A DNA stretch of 64,000 nt from Pseudomonas sp. GCEP-101 (GCF_025133575.1 NZ_CP104011.1:1736001-1800000); one strand, 5' to 3'; positions 27,596 through 36,880 are shown, counted from the first letter of the stretch. A program made the numbers and translations. The notes: generated by a model from the sequence alone, not told the origin.

Positions 27596-29014
27596 TCAGA
27601 GTTGAATAGCCTTGAGCTCGACAAACTCGTGCAGGCCCTGCTCGCCCCATTCGCGGCCGTTGCCGGACTGCTTGTAGCCACCGAACGGCGCCCGGTAGTT
27701 GAACGCGCCACCGTTGACGAAGCATTGGCCGGCGCGCATCTGCCGGGCGAGGCGCAGGCCATCCTCACGGTCGCCCGCCCAGACGGCGCTGGACAGACCG
27801 AACGGCGAGTCGTTGGCGATGGCGATGGCTACTGCCTCGTCGGCGTAGGGAATCAGGCACAGCACCGGGCCGAAGATTTCCTCGCGGGCGATGCGCATCT
27901 GGTTGTTCACCCCGGCGAAGATGGTCGGCTGCACGTAGTGCCCGCGCTCCAGATGGGCCGGGCGCTCGGCGCCGCCGCAGACCAGCTGTGCGCCCTCTTC
28001 CAGGCCGACGCGGAGGTAATCGAGCACGGTACGGCGCTGGCCGGCCGAGCACATCGGGCCGAGGAAGCTGTCCGCGTCCAGCGGGTCGCCCATCTTCAGC
28101 GCCACGGCTTCGGAGCGCGCGATTTCCACGGCTTCGTCGTAGCGGCTGGCGGGCAGCAGCATGCGGGTCAGCGCGGTGCAGGTCTGCCCGGAGTTGATCA
28201 TCACGTCCTGCACGCCATGGCGCACGGCGGCGGCGAGATCGGCATCGGCGGTGATCAGGAACGGCGACTTGCCGCCCAGCTCCAGGCATACGCGCTTGAC
28301 CGTCGGCGCTGCGGCTTCGGAAACCTTGACGCCCGCGCCGGTGGAGCCGGTGAAGGACACCATGTCCACGTCCGGATGCCGCGCCAGCGCTTCGCCGACC
28401 TTGGAGCCGGGGCCGCTGACCAGGTTGAACACGCCGGCCGGCAGGCCGATGGCGTGGACCAGGTCGGCCAGCAGGAAGGCGTGCAGCGGGGTGTCCTGGC
28501 TCGGCTTGCAGACGACCGTGCAGCCGGCAGCCAGTGCCGGGGCGAGTTTGCCGATCAACTGGTGCAGCGGGTAGTTCCAGGGGTTGATGAAGGCGCAGAC
28601 GCCCACCGCCTCCTTCACGATCAGCGAGTTGCCGACCTCGCGCACCTCGTCCATGTGCGCAGCCAGCTCGGCGTAGCTCTGCAGGCCCTCGATCGGCCCG
28701 TCGACCTGCACCATGCGGCACCACTGCACCGGCATGCCCAGCTCGGCAGTGATCAGCGCGGCCATCTCGTCGGCGCGCTTCTGCAGTTGTTCGGCCAGCG
28801 CGCGGATGTAGCCGGCACGCACGTGGGACGGCGTCTGCGACCATGCCGGGAAGGCCCGGCGGGCGGCGTCCACCGCGCGGTTCACGTCCGCCTCGCCGCC
28901 CAGCGGCACGCGGCCGACGCATTCCTCGGTGGCCGGGTTCTGCACCTCGGCCAGGCCCTGCCCCTGCGGCGCCACCCAGGCGCCATCGATGTAGAGATGC
29001 GTGCGGTCATGCAT
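27596..29014 (-). CDS. Aldehyde dehydrogenase (candidate 4-guanidinobutyraldehyde dehydrogenase)
   Basis: 472 residues. INPWNYPLHQLIGKLAPALAA (near 145), TVVCKPSQDTP, GSTGAGVKVSE, the general base in LELGGKSPF (near 245) and the nucleophile in NSGQTCTALTRMLLP (near 280) are all present, so it is an active NAD(P)+ aldehyde dehydrogenase. Directly downstream of aruH and overlapping it by 8 bp. The expected substrate is therefore 4-guanidinobutyraldehyde made by AruI, giving 4-guanidinobutyrate. That is inferred from position; in PAO1 the KauB enzyme doing this is encoded elsewhere. Confidence 0.88.
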   Translation of the reverse strand: MHDRTHLYIDGAWVAPQGQGLAEVQNPATEECVGRVPLGGEADVNRAVDAARRAFPAWSQTPSHVRAGYIRALAEQLQKRADEMAALITAELGMPVQWCRMVQVDGPIEGLQSYAELAAHMDEVREVGNSLIVKEAVGVCAFINPWNYPLHQLIGKLAPALAAGCTVVCKPSQDTPLHAFLLADLVHAIGLPAGVFNLVSGPGSKVGEALARHPDVDMVSFTGSTGAGVKVSEAAAPTVKRVCLELGGKSPFLITADADLAAAVRHGVQDVMINSGQTCTALTRMLLPASRYDEAVEIARSEAVALKMGDPLDADSFLGPMCSAGQRRTVLDYLRVGLEEGAQLVCGGAERPAHLERGHYVQPTIFAGVNNQMRIAREEIFGPVLCLIPYADEAVAIAIANDSPFGLSSAVWAGDREDGLRLARQMRAGQCFVNGGAFNYRAPFGGYKQSGNGREWGEQGLHEFVELKAIQL

Positions 29015-30197
29015 AGCGTTTTTCCTTGAGCAGTTCGGCGGCGCACAGAGCAATGCGGCGGCACGCTTCGCGCAGCGGTTCGGCGCCGAGCACCAGACCG
29101 AGGCGGATGTGTCCGGCGGCGCTGGGGCCGAAGGCTTCGCCGGCGAGCACGGAGACGCCGTGGCGATCCAGCAGCACATCAGCGAAGTCCTGGGCGGAGA
29201 GCCCGGTGGCGCGGATGTCCACCATCACGAACATGCCGCCGTCGGGGCGCAGGGCGCGCACGCCGACGCAATCGGCAAGGCAGTCGAGCACCAGGTCGCG
29301 GCGCTGGCGGTAGGCCTCGCGCATGGCTTCCAGTTCCGGCAGCTGGGCTTCCAGCGCGGTGCAGGCGGCGTCCTGGATGAAATCCGGCGAGCCGTAGAGC
29401 ATGCACAGGGCGAGGTTTTCCAGGTGCGCGCAGAGCTCACGCGGGCCGACCACCCAGCCCACCCGCCAGCCGGTCATGGCGTGGGATTTCGACAGGCTGT
29501 TGAGCGTCGCGGTGCGCTCGGCCATGCCCGGCAGGCTGGCGGGGCTGATGTGCTCGCCGTCGAACAGCAACTCGCTGTAGACCTCGTCGGAAATCATCCA
29601 CAGGTCATTGTTCACGCACAGCTCGGCCAGTTTTTCCCAGGTGGCGCGCGGCAGGCTGGCGCCGGAAGGGTTGTGCGGGCTGTTGATGGCCAGGGCGCGG
29701 GTGCGCGGGGTGATCAGCGCGGCAACGTCCTCGGCCTGCACGCGGAAGCCGTGCTCGGAACGCACCGACACCGGGATGACCTTGGCGCCGCAGGCACCGA
29801 ACACCGCTTCGTAGGTGACGTACATCGGCTCGGCGACGATCACCTCGTCGCCCGGGTTGAGCACGCACTGCGCCACGGCGTACAGCGCGCACTGGGCGCC
29901 GGCCAGCACGACGACGTCGTCGGCGGTGACGGCCTGGCCGCTGCGCTGGGTGTGGCGGCGGGCGATGGCCTCGCGCAGCGAGCGCTTGCCGCGCACGTCG
30001 GCATAGTGGGTGTTGCCGGCCAGCAGGCTGTCGATGGCCGACTGCACGATGGGCACCGGCGTGTCGAAGTCCGGGTCGCCCACCGACAGCAGGAGGATGT
30101 CGTCGCCCTGCTCCATGCGCGCCAGGGCGCGGTAGTGGATGTCCCAGGCGGCAGCGCCGTCGCCGGCGATGCGTTGGGTGAAGTGTGAATATCGCAT
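29007..30197 (-). CDS. aruH: Arginine:pyruvate transaminase AruH
   Basis: 396 residues, fold-type I class I/II aminotransferase. PLP contacts include NSPHNPSG near residue 170 and the Schiff-base Lys in TLNSLSKSHAMTGWRVGW near 235. VGDPDFDTPVPI at the N-terminus is typical. Placed between aruI and an aldehyde dehydrogenase, it matches AruH, which transfers the amino group of L-arginine to pyruvate and makes 2-ketoarginine. Its stop overlaps the dehydrogenase start by 8 bp. Start chosen at the ATG with AGGAGAATGG before it. Confidence 0.85.
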   Translation of the reverse strand: MRYSHFTQRIAGDGAAAWDIHYRALARMEQGDDILLLSVGDPDFDTPVPIVQSAIDSLLAGNTHYADVRGKRSLREAIARRHTQRSGQAVTADDVVVLAGAQCALYAVAQCVLNPGDEVIVAEPMYVTYEAVFGACGAKVIPVSVRSEHGFRVQAEDVAALITPRTRALAINSPHNPSGASLPRATWEKLAELCVNNDLWMISDEVYSELLFDGEHISPASLPGMAERTATLNSLSKSHAMTGWRVGWVVGPRELCAHLENLALCMLYGSPDFIQDAACTALEAQLPELEAMREAYRQRRDLVLDCLADCVGVRALRPDGGMFVMVDIRATGLSAQDFADVLLDRHGVSVLAGEAFGPSAAGHIRLGLVLGAEPLREACRRIALCAAELLKEKRYA

Positions 30198-30206
30198 TCC
30201 ATTCTC

Positions 30207-30350
30207 CTGAGCCTGTTCAAGGCCTGTCTGAGCGCCGCTCAGGCAAGGCGAAAGCAGGCGAAAAAGCGCAGTTTGGCGCGCCAAATGAGCATTTTGAGCC
30301 TGCTTTCAACGCAGCATGAGTAAGCGCAGGCAGGTATTGGACTGGCTCAG
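30207..30350. repeat. MITE-like intergenic element, copy 1
   Basis: About 144 bp with imperfect terminal inverted repeats (CTGAGCC...CTG at both ends). The interior, AAGGCGAAAGCAGGCG... CCAAATGAGCATTTTGAGCC ... TTTCAACGCAG, aligns well with the element at 46405-46544. It sits between aruI and aruH, and its right end supplies the aruI stop codon. Confidence 0.7.
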
Positions 30351-31957
30351 CGGGCGCAGGCGTGTTTCAACTCGATCAAGGTCACGCCCGGATGGGCGAA
30401 GCCGGCGCGCAGGTCGCGCTCCAGTTCGTCCAGGCTCTGCGGCTGGCGCATCTCGCAGCCGTAGGCGCGGCCGAGCAGGGCGAAGTCCGGGTTGCGCGGC
30501 AGCACGCCAATGGGCTCGATGTCCAGGCCGATCATGTCGTCGCGGATCTGCCCCAGCGCATCGTTGTTCCACAGCAGCACCACCAGCGGGCTGTCCAGCT
30601 CTTCGGTGGCGGTGGCCAGTTCCTGAGCGGTGTAGAGGAAGCCGCCGTCGCCGACCAGCACCAGGCCCGGACGCTCCGGCGCGCCGAACTTGGCGCCGAT
30701 GCCGGCGGGCACGCCGTAGCCCAGGGTGCCGTAGCCGGTGGGGTGCAGCCAGCCGCGCGGCGCCTGGCTCGGGTACAGGTAGTTGGCGGTGTAGGCCAGC
30801 TGGGTCATGTCGCTGGCGATGAAGGCGTTGTCCGGCAGCACCTTGGCGATGCGCTCGAGGATCGACTGGTGGATCCGTTGCAGCGGCGCGTGGCCGGCGT
30901 CGATCTGCGCGCGCAGTTCGGCGATGCGCGACTGGGCTTTCGCGGCGTCGCGGGTCGCGCTCGGCAGCGCGGCGAGCAGCGCTTCGGCGGTGGCCCTGGA
31001 ATCGCCCAGCAGCGCCACGGCGCTGGGGTAGAAGTCGTTGAACTTGCGCGAGTCGATGTCGACGCGGATCACCTCGCCACTGATCGGCAGGCGGTCGCGC
31101 CAGTAGTCGGTGTCGGCCATTTCGGTGCCGATGGCGAGCACCACGTCGGCCTCGGCGATCATGTCCCACCCGGCCTGGGTGCACAGCGTGGCGCCCGCGG
31201 ACAGCGGCGCTTCCGGCGCCAGCAGGCCCTTGCCGGCGACGCTGGTGAACAGCGGCGCGGCCAGGCGTTCGCTCAGCGCGGCCAGGGCGTCGGCGGCATG
31301 CAGCGCGCCGCCGCCAGCGATGATCATCGGGCGCTGGGCGGCCTGGAGTTTATCCACAGCCTGCTTGAGCGCATCGGCGCTGGGCTGGCCACGGCCGGCG
31401 CGACGCACCACGTCGCGGGTCCAGTCGCGGGCGACGGGGTTGGCCAGCACGTCCAGCGGCACGGAGATGTGCACCGGGCGCGGGCGCTCGCTGTCGAACA
31501 CGGCGTAGGCGCGGGCGATCAGTTCGGGCAGGTCCTCGGCGCTCAGAGCGACGGCCGAGAACGCGGTGATCGGCGCGGTCATGGCGCGCTGGTCCTGGGT
31601 CTCGTGCAGGCAGCCCCAGCCCTTGCCCAGGCTGGCGGTGTGGTTGACGCTGGAGATCACCAGCATCGGGATGGAGTCGGCGTAGGCCTGGCCGATGGCG
31701 GTGGCGGCGTTGGTCACCCCCGGGCCGGTGATGATGAAGGCCACGCCGGGCTTGCCGCTGACCCGCGCATAGCCGTCGGCCATGAAGCCGGCGCCCTGCT
31801 CGTGGCGGGTCAGCACGTGGCGGATGCCGCTGCCGGGCAGGCCGCGGTACAGCTCCAGGGTGTGCACGCCGGGAATGCCGAACACGGTGTCGACGCCGTA
31901 GTTGGCCAGCAGGCGCACCAGGGCCTGGCCGCCGGTGAGGGTTTTCTCGTTGTGCAT
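30347..31957 (-). CDS. aruI: 2-Ketoarginine decarboxylase AruI
   Basis: 536 residues, thiamine diphosphate enzyme of the acetolactate synthase type. The N-terminal Pyr domain has the catalytic Glu in TRHEQGAGFMADGYARVSG near residue 53. A central domain follows, then a C-terminal PP domain with the VGDGGFLYTAQELATATEE cofactor motif and LWNNDALG near residue 460. No regulatory subunit gene is present, as expected for a decarboxylase rather than a biosynthetic synthase. Next to aruH it fits AruI, converting 2-ketoarginine to 4-guanidinobutyraldehyde. The C-terminus ends inside a MITE-like repeat. Confidence 0.85.
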   Translation of the reverse strand: MHNEKTLTGGQALVRLLANYGVDTVFGIPGVHTLELYRGLPGSGIRHVLTRHEQGAGFMADGYARVSGKPGVAFIITGPGVTNAATAIGQAYADSIPMLVISSVNHTASLGKGWGCLHETQDQRAMTAPITAFSAVALSAEDLPELIARAYAVFDSERPRPVHISVPLDVLANPVARDWTRDVVRRAGRGQPSADALKQAVDKLQAAQRPMIIAGGGALHAADALAALSERLAAPLFTSVAGKGLLAPEAPLSAGATLCTQAGWDMIAEADVVLAIGTEMADTDYWRDRLPISGEVIRVDIDSRKFNDFYPSAVALLGDSRATAEALLAALPSATRDAAKAQSRIAELRAQIDAGHAPLQRIHQSILERIAKVLPDNAFIASDMTQLAYTANYLYPSQAPRGWLHPTGYGTLGYGVPAGIGAKFGAPERPGLVLVGDGGFLYTAQELATATEELDSPLVVLLWNNDALGQIRDDMIGLDIEPIGVLPRNPDFALLGRAYGCEMRQPQSLDELERDLRAGFAHPGVTLIELKHACAR

Positions 31958-32061
31958 GAACGATCTCCCGAAGTGTTCTTCGGCGGATAACCGCGAGCGG
32001 TTATTCGCCCTACTCGTTGGGGCCCACGCCGACTACCCGGCGTGCGCCGCTTTTGCTTTTC

Positions 32062-32129
32062 GTAGGAGCGAGCTTGCTCGCGAACCGAGCCCCAAAGCGG
32101 GGGGTGTTCGCGAGCAAGCTCGCTCCTAT
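32062..32129. repeat. REP palindrome pair
   Basis: Inverted GTAGGAGCGAGCTTGCTCGC and TTCGCGAGCAAGCTCGCTCC units between the acyl-CoA synthetase and aruI. A second short repeat (GGCGGATAACCGCGAGCGGT...CGCCCTAC) lies just beside it near 31981. Confidence 0.9.
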
Positions 32130-32138
32130 AGGTGCGTT

Positions 32139-34226
32139 TCATTCGGCGGTACGGATCAGCGCATCCACCGCCACGGCGCCGTCGGCGTCCGCCAGCAGCG
32201 GGTTGACGTCCAGTTCTAGCAGGGTGTCCACGTGCTCGCAGGCGTAGTCGGCGACCGCGCGGATGGCTTCCACCAGCGCGTCCAGATTCACCGCCGGGCG
32301 ACCGCGGAAGCCGGTGAGCAGCGGCGCGCTGCGCAGGCTCAGCAGGGCATCGCGGATCGCCGCGTCGGTGGTCGGCAGCAGCAGGCTGCGGCTGTCCTTG
32401 AGCAGCTCGACGAGGATGCCGCCGGCGCCCAGCACCAGCGCCAGGCCGAAGCCGTTCTCGCGCTTGATGCCGACGATCAGCTCGGCCAGCGGCGGGTTGG
32501 CCATGCGCTCCAGCAGCACCTGGTCGAAGGACACGCCGGATGCGTGGCGGGTGATGTTCTCGCGCATGTCGAACAGCGCCGCTTCCAGCGCCGCCTCGTT
32601 GCGCAGGTTGAGCGCCACGCCGCCGGCCTCGGTCTTGTGCGGCAATTGCGCGCTGACCACTTTCAGCGCCAGCGGGAAGCCGACGTCGGCCGCCGCCTCG
32701 CGGGCTTGCGTCGGGGTGCTCAGGGCGGCGCGCGGCAGTGGCAGGCCAAAAGGTTTCAGCGCCTGCTTGGACTGCCACTCGTCCAGCAGCCGGCCGTCGC
32801 CGTCCAGCGCCTGCGGGCAGAGCGGCACCAGCGCGGCTTCGCCACGGGCCAGCAGCGCGTCGCGGCGCTGGCGGTAGTGGGCGATGCGGCCCCAGGCGGC
32901 GAGGCCGTCTTCGACCCCTTGCAGCGCGGCGACGCCACGGGCATGCAGCAGTTCGCGGGCATGTTCGGGCAGCAGCTCGGGCAGCGCGGAGGCGATGAAA
33001 CCGACCTTGCCGTGGCGCTCCAGCGCGGCACAGTAGAGTTCCAGCAGCAGGTCGCACTGCGGGCGTTCGCCGGTTTCCTCGCCGGGGTAGTCCAATACCA
33101 GCAGCGCGGCATCCGCATCGGTCTGCAGGGCGCTGTCGAGCATGCGCTCGAGCGCCGGGCCGTCGCCCCAGATGGCGGTGGTGAAGTCCAGCGGATTGGC
33201 GATGTTGGCGTAGTCCGGCAGCACCTGGGCCAGCTCGGCGCGTTGGGCGTCGAGGAGCTTGGGCAGGCCCAGGCCGTTGCGCTCGGCGTAGTCGGCGATC
33301 AGCCCGGCGTCGCCACCGGAGCAGGCCAGCGCGGCCAGGCTGGGACCGGCCGGCAGGTTGCCGCAGGCGGCAGCCTTGAGGGTTTCGATGAAGCTGACCG
33401 GGCCGCTGACACGGATCACCCCGAGGCGGTCGAACAGCGCGTCGTACAGCGCGTCGGAACCGGCCAGCGAGCTGGTGTGGCTGAGCGCGAGCTCGGCGCC
33501 GATCTGCGATACGCCGGTCTTCAGGGCAATCACCGGGATGCCTCTCTGCAGCGCCTTGAAGGCGGCGCGGGCGAAGCCGGGGACGTTCTTCAGGCCTTCC
33601 AGGTGCAGGCCGATGGCGGTGACGCGCGGCTCGTCGAGCAGCACGTCCATCAGCTCGGCCACGCCCAGCTGCGCCTGGTTGCCCACCGAGGCCATGTAGG
33701 CAATCGGCAGCGAGCGGTCGCTCATGGACAGGTTGTAGGCGAAGTTGCCGCTCTGGGTCAGCACCGCCACGCCCTTCTCCACCAGGTGCCCGCCGTGGGC
33801 CACCGGCCACAGCGCGGCGCCGTGCAGGTAGTCGAGCAGGCCGTAGCAGTTGGGGCCGAGCAGGGCCATGTCGCCAGCGCTGGCCAGCAGGCGACGCTGC
33901 AGGGCCTCGCCCTCTTCGCCGGTTTCGGCGAAGCCGGAGGCGTAGCAGATGGCGCCGCCGGCATCCCTGGCGGCCAGTTCGGCGACGGCCTGAACGGTCA
34001 GGTCGCGGTTGGTGGCGACGAACACCGCGTCCGGCCCTTCGGGCAGCTCGGCGATGCTGCGCACGCAGGGCACGCCTTCGAGTTCGTCGTACTGCGGGTT
34101 GACCAGCCACATCGCACCCGCGAAGCCGCCCTCGGCGCAGCGCTTGAGCGCGCGCGCCATGCTGCGGCCGCCGATGAAGGCCAGGTGCCGGGGCGCCAAT
34201 AGGCGCTGGAGGTTTTCTCTTTTCAT
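32139..34226 (-). CDS. NDP-forming acyl-CoA synthetase
   Basis: 695 residues. Residues 1-120 are a CoA-binding Rossmann domain. Succinyl-CoA-synthetase-like flavodoxin domains follow, with LTQSGNFAYNLS and the predicted phospho-His in ALSHTSSLAGSD near residue 255. The C-terminal 220 residues are an ATP-grasp domain (FPLALKVVSAQLPHKTEAGGV). This is the acetate-CoA ligase (ADP-forming)/Pat-like architecture without a GNAT domain. Lying between acyl-CoA dehydrogenase and aruI, it probably activates a short-chain acid of the pathway. The acid is unproven; 4-guanidinobutyrate is a candidate. Confidence 0.86.
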   Translation of the reverse strand: MKRENLQRLLAPRHLAFIGGRSMARALKRCAEGGFAGAMWLVNPQYDELEGVPCVRSIAELPEGPDAVFVATNRDLTVQAVAELAARDAGGAICYASGFAETGEEGEALQRRLLASAGDMALLGPNCYGLLDYLHGAALWPVAHGGHLVEKGVAVLTQSGNFAYNLSMSDRSLPIAYMASVGNQAQLGVAELMDVLLDEPRVTAIGLHLEGLKNVPGFARAAFKALQRGIPVIALKTGVSQIGAELALSHTSSLAGSDALYDALFDRLGVIRVSGPVSFIETLKAAACGNLPAGPSLAALACSGGDAGLIADYAERNGLGLPKLLDAQRAELAQVLPDYANIANPLDFTTAIWGDGPALERMLDSALQTDADAALLVLDYPGEETGERPQCDLLLELYCAALERHGKVGFIASALPELLPEHARELLHARGVAALQGVEDGLAAWGRIAHYRQRRDALLARGEAALVPLCPQALDGDGRLLDEWQSKQALKPFGLPLPRAALSTPTQAREAAADVGFPLALKVVSAQLPHKTEAGGVALNLRNEAALEAALFDMRENITRHASGVSFDQVLLERMANPPLAELIVGIKRENGFGLALVLGAGGILVELLKDSRSLLLPTTDAAIRDALLSLRSAPLLTGFRGRPAVNLDALVEAIRAVADYACEHVDTLLELDVNPLLADADGAVAVDALIRTAE

Positions 34227-34249
34227 GTCGGTCTCGGTACGGGGCGCTG

Positions 34250-34380
34250 CCCTCTCCCCCAGCCCCTCTCCCTGAAGGGCGAGGGGAGCTTTCGGGTCAT
34301 CCTTCAGCGCAGGTGTCTGTCCACGCGCCTATTCGCTTTTGCCCCCTCTCCCTTCAGGGAGAGGGCTGGGGAGAGGGGCT
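34250..34380. repeat. Inverted pair of CCCTCTCCC palindromes
   Basis: Two palindromic units (CCCTCTCCCCCAGCCCCTCT... and the mirror ...GGGCTGGGGAGAGGGG) flank about 50 bp in the gap between acyl-CoA dehydrogenase and acyl-CoA synthetase. Same family as at 27361 and 44763. Confidence 0.78.
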
Positions 34381-34418
34381 TTCAGTACTGGCCCGTCGCC
34401 CCCAAATGGTGCCGAGAA

Positions 34419-35579
34419 TCAGCGCAACAACGGCCGCAGCAGTTCGCGGGAAATGATGTGGCGCTGGATTTCCGAGGTGCCTTCCCAGATGCGCTCGATA
34501 CGGGCGTTACGCCAGATGCGCTCGACAGGACCTTCGTCCATCAGGCCCATGCCGCCGAAGATCTGCACGGTCTCGTCGGCCACCTTGCCCAGCACTTCGC
34601 TGGCGAACAGCTTGGCCATGCCGGCCTCGCCGTCGGTCATGCTGCCGCGGTCCATCTTCCAGGCGGTGTGCAGGGTCATCAGCTCGGCGGCGCGGATCTG
34701 CGTGGCCATGTCGGCGAGCTTGAAGGAGATGCCCTGGTAGCTGCCGATGGCCGCACCGAACTGCTTGCGGTCGGCCGACCATTGCAGTGCCAGGTCCAGC
34801 GCGCGCTGGGCCTGACCGACGCAGTTGGCGGCGACCATCACGCGGCCGGCGGTGAGCCAGGCGTTGGCCACTTCCCAGCCCTTGTCGACTTCGCCCAGGA
34901 CCTTGGAGGCCGGCACGCGGCAGTCGTCGAAGAAGATCTCGTAGGTGTGGTAGCCCTTGTTGCTCACGCATTTCGGGCCGCGGCGCACGGTCATGCCGGC
35001 GGTGCCCTTGTCCACCAGGAAGGCGGTCACGGCGTTGCGCTTCTTGCCGTTGCGCTCGAAGGTGTCGGTCACCGCGAAGACGATGGCGAAGTCGGCGTGG
35101 CCGGCGTGGCTGATGAAGTGCTTGGAGCCGTTGATCACGAAGTCCTCGCCGTCACGCACGGCGCGGGTCTTGATCGAGTTGGCGTCGGAGCCGGCGCCCG
35201 GTTCGGTGAGGGCGAAGCAGTCGATCTTCTCGCCCTGCACCACCGGCAGCAGGTAGTCCTGGACCTGCTGGCCCTTGCACGCCATGAGGATCTTCGAGGG
35301 GCGCGCAACGAACACGTGCAGCGCCCAGGAGACCTTGGACAGCTCGCGCTCGACCAGCGCCTGGGACAGGTAGTCCAGGCCGCCGCCGCCCACTTCCTCG
35401 GGCATGTTGAAGGCATAGAAGCCGGCCGCCAGGGCCTTGCCACGAATCTGCGCGGCCAGCTCCGGGGACACCGCGTCGGCGCGGTCCACTTCTTCCTCGT
35501 AGGGCAGCAGCTCTTTCTCGACGAAAGCCTTGACCGCCTCGACGAGCATTTCCTGTTCCTGGGTCAGTTGGAAATCCAT
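34419..35579 (-). CDS. Acyl-CoA dehydrogenase
   Basis: 386 residues with the full family pattern: CFALTEPGAGSDANSIKTRA (FAD/substrate site near 125), GSKHFISHAGHADF, a QAQRALDLALQWSADRKQFG helix near 260, and EVLGKVADETVQIFGGMGLM near 335. The predicted catalytic Glu lies in the following IERIWEGTSEIQRHII block. Medium/short-chain, electron-transfer-flavoprotein linked. The ATG used has AGGTGATGTG before it; a GTG lies one codon upstream. Seventeen bp downstream of the enoyl-CoA hydratase gene, with which it would form a beta-oxidation pair. Confidence 0.9.
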   Translation of the reverse strand: MDFQLTQEQEMLVEAVKAFVEKELLPYEEEVDRADAVSPELAAQIRGKALAAGFYAFNMPEEVGGGGLDYLSQALVERELSKVSWALHVFVARPSKILMACKGQQVQDYLLPVVQGEKIDCFALTEPGAGSDANSIKTRAVRDGEDFVINGSKHFISHAGHADFAIVFAVTDTFERNGKKRNAVTAFLVDKGTAGMTVRRGPKCVSNKGYHTYEIFFDDCRVPASKVLGEVDKGWEVANAWLTAGRVMVAANCVGQAQRALDLALQWSADRKQFGAAIGSYQGISFKLADMATQIRAAELMTLHTAWKMDRGSMTDGEAGMAKLFASEVLGKVADETVQIFGGMGLMDEGPVERIWRNARIERIWEGTSEIQRHIISRELLRPLLR

Positions 35580-35596
35580 CACATCACCTGCAGCCG

Positions 35597-36385
35597 TCAG
35601 CGGCCTTTGAATTGGGGGGAGCGTTTTTCGGCCACGGCGCGCAGCGCCTCGGCGGCATCTTCACTGCGGCCGCAGAGCAGGCCGGCGGCCTGTTCGGCCT
35701 CCAGTTGCTGGGCCAGGGTGCGGGCGGCGCCGTCGCGCATCAGGCGCTTGGTCTGGGCGAAGGCGAAGGTCGGGCCGGCAGCCAGGCGCGCGGCGAATTC
35801 ACCGACCTGGGCCTGCAGCTGATCGTCCGCGACCACCTCGCCCACCAGGCCGGCGGCCAGGGCGCGCTCGGCGTTCCACAACTCGTCGAGGAACAGCAGG
35901 CGCTTGGCCGCTTCGCTGCCGATCAGGCGCGGCAGGTGCCAGCTGGCGCCGGCGTCCGGGCAGTAGGCCATGCCGGTGTAGCCGGCCTTGAAGCGTGCGG
36001 AGGCGGCGGCGATGCGGAAGTCGCAGCACAGGGTGAGGTCCATCCCGGCGCCGACGGCGGTGCCGTTGACGGCGGCGATGGTCGGCTTGTCCAGACCGTG
36101 CAGGCGGCGCATCAGCGCGTGGGCGGTTTCGGTCCAGCCGTAGGTTTCCAGTTCGCCACGGGCTTCGGCCTCGGCCCATTCGGCGAGGTCGGCGCCGGCG
36201 CAGAAGCTGCGGCCTTCGCCGCCGAGCACGATGACGCGCACGGCTTCGTCGGCCTCATGGGCATCGAGCAGGGCCAGCAGGTTCTTGAGCGTGGGGACAT
36301 CCAGCGCGTTGCGCTGCTGGGGGCGGTTCAGGGTGATCCAGGCGATACCGTCCTGGACCCGGCTGAGCGGGGATGGCTGAGTCAT
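35597..36385 (-). CDS. Enoyl-CoA hydratase/isomerase family protein
   Basis: 262 residues, crotonase fold. GGEGRSFCAGADLAEWA near residue 60 and AAVNGTAVGAGMDLTLCCDF near residue 105 form the oxyanion hole. The second catalytic acidic position in the AYCPDAGASWHLPRLIG block has Asp/Ala in place of the usual Glu, so it may be an isomerase or a hydratase with altered chemistry. First gene of the minus-strand catabolic operon (this gene, acyl-CoA dehydrogenase, acyl-CoA synthetase, aruI, aruH, aldehyde dehydrogenase). Two TetR-like operator sites lie upstream. Confidence 0.88.
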   Translation of the reverse strand: MTQPSPLSRVQDGIAWITLNRPQQRNALDVPTLKNLLALLDAHEADEAVRVIVLGGEGRSFCAGADLAEWAEAEARGELETYGWTETAHALMRRLHGLDKPTIAAVNGTAVGAGMDLTLCCDFRIAAASARFKAGYTGMAYCPDAGASWHLPRLIGSEAAKRLLFLDELWNAERALAAGLVGEVVADDQLQAQVGEFAARLAAGPTFAFAQTKRLMRDGAARTLAQQLEAEQAAGLLCGRSEDAAEALRAVAEKRSPQFKGR

Positions 36386-36440
36386 GCTGCCCTCGTTCTT
36401 GTAGTCGTTTGCTGAGGCGATGAAGCGTTGGAGCCAATAC

Positions 36441-36589
36441 TAAACACTTGTTCAGCAAGCCGGCAATCCACCCGAAAGGGGAGCTTGTAACGCCCGGCCA
36501 ACCAGCGGGAAGGCCGCGCGGCGCGGGGGTTGAGGGGTTTTCCCAGGGCTTTCGCCGGGAGCTTGTTACAACTTCGAACAAACGTTCAG
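36441..36589. promoter_or_regulatory. Putative TetR operators upstream of the enoyl-CoA hydratase operon
   Basis: At 36573-36589, TTCGAACAAACGTTCAG reads on the minus strand as CTGAACGTTTGTTCGAA. This matches 15 of 17 bases of CTGAACGATTGTTCGAC at 43378, in front of the tetR gene. A weaker copy, TAAACACTTGTTCAGC, lies at 36441-36456, about 56 bp before the hydratase start. Shared operators imply that the TetR protein controls this operon. Confidence 0.6.
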
Positions 36590-36615
36590 CAAGAGAGGGG
36601 GCCAGTGGTGTACCT

Positions 36616-36693
36616 GTAGGAGCGAGCTTGCTCGCGAACGGATTATCCGGCCGCTCTGGAGCTGGGCGGGTTCGCGAGCAAGCTCGCTCCTAC
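36616..36693. repeat. REP palindrome pair
   Basis: Inverted GTAGGAGCGAGCTTGCTCGC and TTCGCGAGCAAGCTCGCTCC units between the hydratase promoter and the permease terminators. Confidence 0.9.
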
Positions 36694-36713
36694 GAAGAGC
36701 CGCAAAGCAAAAG

Positions 36714-36739
36714 AAAAAAGCCCCGCGATGCGGGGCGTC
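36714..36739 (-). terminator. Second (distal) terminator after the amino acid permease
   Basis: Stem GCCCCGC / GCGGGGC with GAT loop and six A on the plus strand (T run on the minus strand). Identical in stem and loop to the terminator at 36841-36863. Confidence 0.75.
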
Positions 36740-36840
36740 TTGTCAGGCAAAGGCAGGCTTGTAGGGCGCAAAACCTGGGACAGGTTATCCGCCGGTCCTG
36801 CGGCGGATAACGCTGGCGCGTTATCCGCCCTACGCAAAGC

Positions 36841-36863
36841 AAAAGCCCCGCGATGCGGGGCTT
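36841..36863 (-). terminator. Proximal terminator of the amino acid permease gene
   Basis: GCCCCGC / GCGGGGC stem with a GAT loop and TTTT on the minus strand, 18 bp past the permease stop. Between the two terminators lies an inverted repeat of the type CGGCGGATAACGC / GCGTTATCCGCC with GTAGGGCGC and CCCTAC ends. Confidence 0.8.
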
Positions 36864-36880
36864 CTGTAGAGCGCGAAGGC

